This document shows, in pieces, positions 21,866-29,674 of a stretch of 64,000 nucleotides of DNA. A model generated the notes under the pieces. The model did not search any database, had not been told where the DNA came from, and worked only from the letters and a program-made list of their open reading frames with translations. Numbering within the stretch: the stretch's first letter is position 1; every line of letters starts with the position of its first letter. Made by a program: the position numbers and the translations under genes. Source of the DNA: Blepharisma stoltei (taxonomy: Eukaryota; Ciliophora; Heterotrichea; Heterotrichida; Blepharismidae); contig CAJZBQ010000042.1 in NCBI GenBank assembly GCA_914767885.1, forward strand, positions 1 to 64,000. Direction: 5' to 3'.

Positions 21866-23177
21866 ATGGCCTCAAATGATCAACAGCCAGATGCTCTCTA
21901 TAAACTCCTCATAATTGGTGACTCTGGTGTTGGAAAATCTTGCTTTCTCTTGCAATTCACTGAAGGCGACTTTAAGGTTTAGGTTAGATTAGACGAGTGT
22001 GCTTTAAGTCCCCACTTACAGTGGCACCATGCATTCCACAGCGATTGCTATGGGGGGCGGTCGAAAGAACTCAAGCCTGGGCCAAAAACCCCAGCTTATC
22101 GGAGTCCGCGTCCTTTTGATCCGGCACTGGATTTAGCCGTGAAATACCATTTCTAACTTTGAGTCACCATTTACCAACACTGATAAGTTCTGGCCAGATC
22201 CCCCTTTCACGGGACCCTTTTAGACTGGAGAGGCTAGCCCTTGAAAATCTTGTCTAGCCTCTCTTCTAAAGAAAAATTCAGCATACTTGTGCTTGTTCGG
22301 GATAGGCCACAAAGCAGCTTAGGCAGGTAAATTGCCCTGCCTCTATCGGGCACCAATTCTGTGCCTGGGCGCTGTTAGCAAAAAATCTGCAAAAACTGCG
22401 TCGCCAAGGCATTAATCAGTTTAAAATAGTGCTGGGTCTCTTTTTCAAGGCTAACCTAATCCATCGGCAGCTTTGCGCTCCAAAAGCTGTGCCAGATATG
22501 TATAAGGACAGCCATGGTGAGAACAGGTCGCTCGACACCAGCCATTTTATGTATATATGGCTTTAAGGAAGATCACAATGTTACTATAGGAGTCGAGTAT
22601 GGCGCTAAAACTCTCAAAGTCGAAGAAAAGAATATAAAACTCCAAATTTGGGACACAGCAGGGCAAGAATCCTTTAGGGCCATTACTCGCTCTTTTTATA
22701 GGAACGCGCATGGAGTGGTTCTAATGTATGATTTAACTCGCTTAGAAAGCTACGAAAACCTTTATGATTGGCTTAGAGAAATTAAGCAAAATTCTGACCC
22801 TGATGTCGTCATATATCTTGTAGGAAATATGCTTGATCTAGCTGAAGACGAAAGAGAAGTGCAGACTGACCAAGCACAAGCGTTTGCAGAAGAAAATAAG
22901 CTTGATGGCTTTACAGAAGGTTGGGTAAGGAAATTTTTGCATTTTTTTAAATAAAAATATATGGTTTATATTATAGGGAAAAATCCAGAAGCTTCAGCCA
23001 AGACAGCTGAACATGTTGCAGAGGTAATGCATAACTAGGGTTTTTCAAAAAATTGGGGAAGTATTGTACAAAAAATCAGTGGAAAAACAAGCAAGGGAAC
23101 AAAAAGCTATATCACCTCCACCTCCGATCATAGTGCGGCCAACAACACAACCAGAGAAGAAAAAGTCTTGCTGCTAA
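21866..23177 (+). CDS. Rab-family small GTPase, interrupted by two insertions
   Basis: After removing insertions of 591 bp and 72 bp and an intron-like 16 nt, the product is about 210 residues. G1 GDSGVGKS, G2 Thr in [10 protein letters not shown]3 WDTAGQE and G5 EASAKT are canonical; [17 protein letters not shown] is Rab-like (Rab2/4/14 group). The C-terminus ends KKKSCC, a double-Cys geranylgeranylation site for membrane attachment. G4 is VGNMLDL instead of VGNKxDL: the nucleotide-base-contacting Lys is Met, unusual for an active Rab. Rabs direct vesicle traffic. Near 23024 a GTAATGCATAACTAG intron fits, but 16 nt must be lost to keep frame, suggesting a one-base sequence error in the following GGG. 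Confidence 0.85.
21978..22560 (+). mobile_element. Retroposon-like insertion in the Rab gene
   Basis: CTTTAAGG at 21970-21977 and 22561-22568 flanks the element; deleting one copy plus the interior joins EGDFK to [10 protein letters not shown] in frame. The element starts TTTAGGTTAGATTAG and ends GCCATTTTATGTATATATGG, an end shared with other insertions in the window. The interior is less AT-rich than the flanks. Confidence 0.8.
22920..22991. mobile_element. 72-bp insertion in the Rab gene
   Basis: CAGAAG at 22914-22919 and 22986-22991 flanks AT-rich DNA. Deleting 72 bp gives [18 protein letters not shown], the exact Rab G5 spacing. No TA is in the duplicated repeat. It could be read as a 57-nt intron (GT...TTATAG) that leaves five extra residues GKNPE, but that would be far longer than the other introns here. 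Confidence 0.55.
23024..23039 (+). other. Likely 15-16 nt intron (Rab gene)
   Basis: GTAATGCATAACTAG has GT...AG ends and an in-frame stop. Exact 15-nt removal leaves the frame one base off, and 16 nt restores [12 protein letters not shown]. Confidence 0.55.
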
Positions 23178-23351
23178 ATAGACTAACATTTAAATCTTTG
23201 GTAAATGTTTTAACTCAAAAAGATATTGAGGCGTCTAGTCTAGACACCCTTTTCAAAATTTTTATAAAGCCAATCTGAAATAGTTATAATCTTTTATTAT
23301 CTAAATAGCTTAGAGCAATTTTTTAGCTTAATGATAAGCGAAATATTAGTC

Positions 23352-24008
23352 TTAAACTTAAACTTAAACTTAAAGGTAGGCGTCTGCCTTATTGGTTACG
23401 CAGTCACCAAGGACTCTCCCGTACGGGCAGTTCATCCGCTTTGCGCCGTCTTCAGCTTCGCCTTGCTCGAATTGGGGTAATGGTTCGCTGGGCAAGTGTT
23501 CAGCTCTGACACTACCTTTCTTCTTCTTCAGCGCCTGATGCCAGGGCACTTCTGAAGTGAGACTCTGCTTGGACGTCTCCTCCTCCCTTTCGGTCCAGTG
23601 TTGAGTGGGCGGACTATGGACTTCTGCGGCTGCTGCATGTGTCGCAAGGTTGGCTACCCAGAAATTCCAAAAAAATGGAATTTCTGTTCGTCCTATCGGC
23701 AAAAAGGGAAATCTGGATCCCGGGACGTAACGCCCGGTTTCACGCTAGGCAGTTGTCCGATTGGTCTGGGGGTTACCTGCAGACTCTGCTGGACTTGCCC
23801 TTTCCAAATCCAAACTTTCCTTTCCCTTGAGGTAAAACCCAATCTTGAAATTGGACTAAGGGCTAGGCTCTGTACATTACCAGAGTTGCTTACCTAGCAT
23901 TGCCGTCCTTTTCTGGATTGGTAAAACCTTGCCGGATATAAATAAAATATAAGTCGAGTATGCATGGCCGGAGGCCATGCCCAGACGAAGACGCCATATT
24001 TTATTTAT
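23352..24008 (+). mobile_element. Intergenic retroposon-like element, 657 bp
   Basis: A perfect 14-bp direct repeat GCGAAATATTAGTC (23338-23351 and 24009-24022) flanks it. It begins with three copies of TTAAAC, continues with GC-richer DNA and ends GACGCCATATTTTATTTAT, the shared 3' end. A hairpin GCATGGCCGGAGGCCATGC lies at about 23961-23979. Open frames inside (for example 23370-23702 minus) show no recognisable protein. The 160 bp on its left (23178-23337) hold no gene. Confidence 0.8.
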
Positions 24009-24065
24009 GCGAAATATTAGTCAATAAATCAAAAATTATTTGGGAAAATTATAATGTTTAGTAAA

Positions 24066-24773
24066 TTAATGCTTTTGATTATTTAAACTCTCTCCTTTGA
24101 CAAGTGCTGGGTTATTTGGAGAATAAAACCTATACACATCTTCATCAGCATCAATCGTTTCTACAGTCATTTCATTATTGATATGAGGAAAAGACTCTTT
24201 TTGGGCTTTAGCAGGCTCTCTTTGGGCTTTTACAGGCTGGTTGTTTTCTTCAACTTTTTTCTCTTCTTTTCCAAAAATTTTTTTAACTTTAGCTTTAAAT
24301 CTCTGTCCGAAAGGTGTTTTTTTAGGCTTTTTCTGTTTTTCTTGTTTATTTGCTTCAAGGATTGACTCTTCAATAATTTGCTGCAGTTTTCTTTCTTGCT
24401 CTATCGGATCTAGATACTCTTCTTGTTCCTGATTGGGAATGTCTTCTTCTGAATCGGGATCCCCAAGCTCTAAAAAATCGTCGTTTAAAACAACATTTGG
24501 CTCTTGATGAACTTTAGGAGGTTCTGAGGCAGCTTTTTTAAGCTGGGGAGCTTGGATTGGAGGTGGCAGATTTGGTGCGTTTATAATTGGAGGATCAGGC
24601 TCATTAGATAGACTGCTTTTACTGTAGGATTCTTCATCTAATCTTAACAAATAATCTGTTGCTTTATTGACACTGCCTTCACAGCTTTCAAGAATCGATT
24701 CTATAATTTCAGCGTCCAGTTGAGGGAACATTGATGTGAGATAATCAACTTGTTTCTTGTATGGAGATTCCAT
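24066..24773 (-). CDS. CUE-domain protein
   Basis: The 235-residue product opens with a CUE domain (about residues 5-45): LTSMFPQLDAEIIESILESC then GSVNKATDYLLRL, with the MFP and LL motifs that contact ubiquitin. CUE domains bind mono-ubiquitin in trafficking and quality control. The rest is Pro-rich (about 55-85), acidic (90-120), then a Lys-rich basic stretch (GQRFKAKVKKIFG) and a tail, all probably disordered. Start is fixed by TATAATAAAATGG. It could be an endocytic adaptor, but partners cannot be told. Confidence 0.75.
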   Translation of the reverse strand: MESPYKKQVDYLTSMFPQLDAEIIESILESCEGSVNKATDYLLRLDEESYSKSSLSNEPDPPIINAPNLPPPIQAPQLKKAASEPPKVHQEPNVVLNDDFLELGDPDSEEDIPNQEQEEYLDPIEQERKLQQIIEESILEANKQEKQKKPKKTPFGQRFKAKVKKIFGKEEKKVEENNQPVKAQREPAKAQKESFPHINNEMTVETIDADEDVYRFYSPNNPALVKGESLNNQKH

Positions 24774-25452
24774 TTTATTATAGCAGAAATGGAAATTAAT
24801 TTAGGATATAATATATTTCAAATTAAAAATTTATGATGTCAATAAATATTCTTACTCCTTAGCTAATCCTATTAAAACTATTTATAAATTTGAAAGTCTG
24901 ATAAATTTTTTTTTATATTTTAATTAGCCCCCTTTCAGATGATCAAAAAATTTTGTTTGCTTTCAAGTGGGGCAGTTAGCGAATTAATGCTATTCTGTAA
25001 AGGGAAAGTGCCTGATAATTATAGGTATATTTTCTTTATGTTTTAATAAGATTTGGTATAGTCCGAGACTCTTTTTACTTGAGCTTTCCCAATCTTTCTT
25101 GGAGGAAAAATGAAGTTGGTCTTACCAACTCCTCAGATGACAGAAACAATTTGCTATGGGATTTCTGCCATTAGCTTTGTTCGTGCCAATTCCACTCTTT
25201 TCATCCATTAAGATCAGGAAGCCCTAGCCAAAAGATTCAATAGGCTATAAGCCAATTAAAAGCTATTTCAGTGATTTGTAAAAATATAGATAAAAGAATT
25301 ATTATGATTTCTTTTGAAAATAAGCGTTTAATTTTATTAAATGAGTGATAAAGTAGCAGATGGCAATATTTATAAATGGATTTATTATCTAAAATTTGAA
25401 TTTTATATCCTATGCTCAATATTAATTCTTACAAATTTTGAGACTTAATTAA
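24774..25452. other. Intergenic spacer with a tiny hairpin element
   Basis: No gene is supported here. At 24927-24976 a 50-bp piece flanked by TA reads GCCCCC...AAAATTTTG...GGGGCAGT, a miniature relative of the ACTCCC repeat family. A less AT-rich stretch at about 25050-25210 may be a decayed insertion. An antisense frame at 25237-25419 is not convincing. Confidence 0.45.
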
Positions 25453-26244
25453 ATGAATTTTATTAACTCGGATATAATTGAAGAGGAGCCATTACCTGCT
25501 CCAGTCCCTTCGCCAAAGCCTTTACTTGAAGAATTTGGCACAAAAATTAAACAAATGCATTTAAAAAGCTTAAAAAAAGAAAGAAACATCAAAAAAGTTA
25601 AAGGGCATTTCGAAAATCAAATGAGTCCAGATTACTTTCAAAAGCTTTTTAAAAAAATTTTTTAAATTTAAATAAATAATTCAAATAATTCTTGAGCCAG
25701 TCCAGATACCTTATCAAAATTAAATAGGATCCAAAAGCAGCTCGCCCACAAACGAAACTCAAGCTCAGACATTACCGATGACCTAGAAAACATAACAAAG
25801 GTCTTTAGTAGCCCAGCTGGAAGGTTTGAAGAAAATGAAAAATGGGGAGAAGGTATTGACGAAGGCAAATTGGAAATACAAAAACCAAGATCCATTAATA
25901 TTTCAATCAGTCTAAGTAGGATCAATTCAAATTCAATGATCATTTTGAATGAAGATCTAGGGAAGAACTACAGGTTTAAAAGAAATCCAATTAAGTTATC
26001 GATGATGGCACACAATATAAGAGAAAAGTTACTGAAGCCAGGCGAAGAATCAAAAATAAAAAGTATTTCAATTTGACCAGACCAGACGCCACTTAAAATT
26101 ATTAAACACAAATACACAAAAACTCATCATACAGCAAGAGATATAGCAAGCCCTATTGCTAAAGGAAAATTAACAGCAAAAATGATAATGAAGCAGAAAA
26201 GGGATTGGTCGAGGTCTGCACTTGATAATGTATGCATATTATAA
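25453..26244 (+). CDS. Basic protein of unknown function, frame broken by a short AT-only stretch
   Basis: One frame runs from 25453 to a TAA at 26242-26244 (264 codons), with a TGA read as Trp (SISIWPDQTP). It carries two in-frame TAA codons at about 25663-25671, inside 40 bases made only of A and T between KLFKKIF and NNSNNSW. The parts either side share codon use, and frame is kept, so one gene with a small AT-rich IES is likelier than two. The N-terminus is acidic and Pro-rich; the rest is Lys and Ser rich with short helices. No family recognised. If the AT stretch is retained the protein would stop after 70 residues. Confidence 0.5.
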
Positions 26245-26352
26245 TCGTAATTAATAATTATTAACCTAATGCAGCAGTTTATATTTATAGTATCACAGTT
26301 TTAAAAGAAATTGGATTTTTGAATAATAGGCAAAAAATAAGAAAAGGCGGTG

Positions 26353-26426
26353 TCAGAGGCCAGGACTCGAACCTGGGACCTATCGGCCTGAACGACAATA
26401 TGCTCTACCAACTGAGCTACCTCTGA
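26353..26426 (-). tRNA. tRNA gene, unusual central region, possible CAG anticodon
   Basis: On the minus strand the acceptor TCAGAGG pairs with CCTCTGA, the D arm is GCTCAGTTGGTAGAGC, and the T arm CCAGG-TTCGAGT-CCTGG is perfect. The anticodon arm fits best as TGTCG-TTCAGGC-CGATA, giving anticodon CAG with the same seven-base loop as the tRNA-Leu at 39116. But this leaves four bases (ATAT) instead of one before the arm and no long variable arm as in Leu tRNAs. Alternative: stem TATTG/CGATA with a 10-base loop containing TCA. Identity is open. Confidence 0.7.
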
Positions 26427-26494
26427 TATCAAAGATTAATAATTCAAGATGAATTTATTTATAAAATCTCACCAAATAAAAAATGCAAAAGGGG

Positions 26495-26565
26495 TCAGAG
26501 GCTGGGTTTCGATCCCAGTTTTCCGGGTCCGAAATTCCGGCGTGCATCCATTATACTACCTCTGA
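26495..26565 (-). tRNA. tRNA gene, probably Arg(TCG)
   Basis: The minus-strand 71-nt cloverleaf has acceptor TCAGAGG/CCTCTGA (identical to the neighbouring tRNA), D stem GTAT/ATGC, T arm CTGGG-ATCGAAA-CCCAG. The anticodon loop TTTCGGA matches the eukaryotic Arg(TCG) loop pattern. The anticodon stem CCGG/CCGG has an extra A next to it, so the loop may be eight bases, or one base is a sequencing error. Confidence 0.7.
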
Positions 26566-27199
26566 ATGTGTATTTTTAGCTTTAAGGACTTAATTTAGAT
26601 GTAGATAATTTGCATATCATCATTAGCATTTAATAAAAAATCATATCTTTTACTCCTCTCAATGAGCGAGTAAAAAGTCATAAATTAATAAATAATAAAA
26701 TATCTAGCTAATCTATTAAATTGTATACAGCTTTCATATTAAAGATAAATCTTATTAATTAACTTATCTTTAAAATATTCTCAAATTCTTGGAATATAAA
26801 AATGCTTTATACAATGTTTTTAAAAAATAAACCCCATGTTTTTAAGGGGAGAATAAATATGTTAGTATTTATAATCTTAAAATTCTCATTATCCAATTTC
26901 AATAATTAATTAGAGCTTTTAATAATCCTTAAGCGAGTTATATCTATTATTTTATAATTATTTCAATCTTGACTGCTTTCTTCATTATTTATTATATTTT
27001 TTTTAATAATTCTTTATTTAGCCTTTATATAATAAAATGTATTAGCTCTAGTCACAAAAATACTCCCATTCTTAAGCCAGAGGCAATTATGACTAGAATT
27101 GCAAATTTAGGTTCTCTTTTAAAATTTTTTATATATGGCTATGATAATTTTCATTATTACCTAAGATTAGCTGCTTCTTTTTGATAAAACAATTATTTG
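26566..27199. other. Intergenic spacer with a decayed repeat
   Basis: At about 26650-26855 ACTCCTCTCAATGAGCGAG near one end and CCCCATG...AAGGGGAG near the other resemble a decayed copy of the dispersed ACTCCC family. The frame at 26969-27184 is hydrophobic and AT-driven and is not called. The interval holds no other signal. Confidence 0.45.
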
Positions 27200-28915
27200 A
27201 TGAATAACGACCAATTTTTAATGAAACTTATTAAAATGTCCAGCCTTGAAAACCTTAAATCTCAAGGACCCTCAGAAATAGAAGGCATCCAATCCCTTCT
27301 TCAAGTAGCTGAAGGTAAATCCTAAAAAGAGCTTTTGTTTTCATTTCCCCTCCCAACAGAAATCGTCACAAAATACGACACAATGCGCAGCAAATATTTC
27401 CAAAAACTAGGAATTTCGTCCTCATCTTCCCACATTTGAAAGCTCCAGCGAGATGCTCATGCTAAAAGTCGCTCCAAAAGTCCAATTCCTGATAGAAACA
27501 CAAAATCTTTTGACTCAATAAAAATTGAGCTAGAGTCCCGAATTGACAAAAGCTATTTACTAATCTCGAAATATAAAAAATTAGTAGAAGATGTGATGTA
27601 TTACCAAGATAAACTAAATCTGCAAGCAGGGTTGATTGCAGAAAGATCGAATAGGCCCAGAAGCCAAAGTCCGTTAAAATCAAGCCTGGGATCGAACCAA
27701 TATGACCAAACTTTGAGGGTTTTTGACTTAGGAAGCTCTTCGTTACAAAAATACCAAATCATTGAGAGCGAAGAAGAGTCAAGTTTTGAGGCTTTAAAGC
27801 AGCAATTTAATGAAAAAAGTAGACAATCGTTTATTATTATGGATGATGTACGAAATCTATTTGCGAAACAGGTAGCTACTATTTCTGGATATGAAGATAG
27901 TATTAAAAAATTATCGAAAAGAGAGAACTCTGATAGAGAAGACTTCGAAAATAAGTTTAACCTGCTAGCATTGAAATATAACCAAACTAAGGAAGAATAT
28001 GAGGTTAAAATCAAACAATTAAGAGAAGAAGCATATAGCACAAGACAAAATTACTTAGAAGAAGCAAGAAAATCGCACATAAAAGATATTGAAAAACTAA
28101 TGCAAGAACGAGACCAATATAAAGAAAAAGCTGAGCAGCTTCAACAGCAATACGACAGTGTGAAATTTTCGTTAATGGAAGAAATCAATCGAATCAATTA
28201 CTCATATTCCAAGGAAATCGAAACCTTAACACAAAAATGTACCCACGAAATCAAAGACAACGACAGTGCCTATCAATCAGAAATAAACGCACTAAAAAAT
28301 AAGCAAAAAATCCGCGAAGAAGAGCTCCTGCATAAGCTTGAATCAATTGCAGAAGAAGATGCCAAAACTATTCAAGCGCTCAGAGAAAGCTTAGACAATC
28401 ACATTCGGTCAGAAGAAGAATTAAAAACTATGATCCGGACTATAGGTGAAATCTCTCATGGGATTTATTGAAAATATGGACGCAGTGATGAAGAGCAGGC
28501 AAATAGAAGAGAAAATATATATGAAAAATTCTCCTATTATGGAGTTTGTGAGTTTACCGATGTGCTTGTAGAAATTGACTATTTAGGCTATTTAATTGGC
28601 AAGCTAAGCACAGATAATAACTGGCTTGTGGATAGACTAGGAGATTTTGGGAAAGAAAATGACACGCTAAAAGCTGCTATATACTCAAAAACTCCAACCC
28701 CTAAGAAAATTAGGGAAGATGCTCATAGGAAAACCCATTCAGAGCTGAAATCTACAAGCAAGGCTATGAAAGAGTTTGAAGACGCAAGAGATAAACTGAT
28801 AGAAAAAATGAATATTTCTGAAGGACCAAGAAAAGAACCGTCTAGTGTTACAAAATTGTATAAAAAATATATTGGAGATAGAGGAAGGTCACAAAGTTTT
28901 GTTAGAGGAGAGTAA
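27200..28915 (+). CDS. Long coiled-coil protein with one 15-nt intron
   Basis: With the intron at 27315-27329 removed and two TGA codons read as Trp (SSHIWKLQRD and HGIYWKYGRS) the product is about 566 residues. Residues about 115-150 and 190-400 are strongly coiled-coil with Glu, Lys and Gln heptads; the C-terminal 130 residues include a conserved-looking block (CEFTDVLVEIDYLGYLIGKL) and a basic tail. No family is recognised; the form suits centriolar, ciliary or Golgi tether proteins. Three in-frame ATGs (27200, 27221, 27236) are possible starts; 27200 is the first after an in-frame stop. Confidence 0.7.
27315..27329 (+). other. 15-nt intron (coiled-coil gene)
   Basis: GTAAATCCTAAAAAG has GT...AG ends and an in-frame TAA. 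Removing it joins LQVAE to ELLFSFPLPTEIV in one frame. Confidence 0.75.
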
Positions 28916-29674
28916 AAATAAATTTCTATCTTAAACTGATTAAATGTAAAATCTATATGCGCAAGCTTACTTCTCGGTGATTTAAGAATAGTTAAATTTT
29001 TCGTTGGAATAAAGCTAAATGGCTATTGCTTAAATGAATTCTGAATTTTTATTATAACAATGAAAAATTCATATAAGTATTTTAGAAGATTATATCGATA
29101 AAATGGCTTAGAATTTTGAAAGTTTTTTTTTCAACAGTCGGTTATAGAATCTGTAAGTAAAAACCTCTACTTTATCTAAGCTATAAGCTGTTACTTTAAT
29201 TCTTTCCGTCTTATTCTTAATCTCAGAAAATGCTTATTTTACAAATTTTCGAATTTCATTTTATGGCTTTTATTTTCACGATTTCTTCACAAATAGCATT
29301 AAGAAATGCATACAATAATTTAATTAACCATCAAAGAATTTATTTAGATCCGAAAAATTATTTTTTATAAACCAGATAATACATTTGCTTATATTTTTCT
29401 TTATCTATTAAATTACTTAAGTAATAATTGAGCCCTTTATAATTACAAAATCTTATCCTAATTTTGATTTCAAGCTCTCACAGCTATTTTCTCTTCAAAA
29501 TAGAATTAAAAAAACAATCCATCAGATATGTCAAATTAAAATATTAACGCATAAAAACCTAAAAATTTAATAAATCTAATAACTTTTATCTGAACAAGTG
29601 CTGGTCCATTTAAAATTATTAGAGTAAAGATGAATTTTAATCGGCAAACGAATGGCGCATAGTGAATTCTAAAT
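28916..29674. other. Intergenic spacer
   Basis: About 760 bp of AT-rich DNA between two plus-strand genes. No gene, RNA or shared repeat recognised. Confidence 0.5.

Noticed and set aside
23370-23897. Proteins inside the 23352-24008 element
   Set aside because: Overlapping frames on both strands with no recognisable motif.
26353-26426. Selenocysteine tRNA because of a possible TCA anticodon
   Set aside because: It is 74 nt with an ordinary acceptor and short variable region, unlike the roughly 90-nt Sec tRNA.
26969-27184. 71-codon hydrophobic frame
   Set aside because: Phe, Ile and Tyr content follows from AT-rich DNA; no homology or start context.
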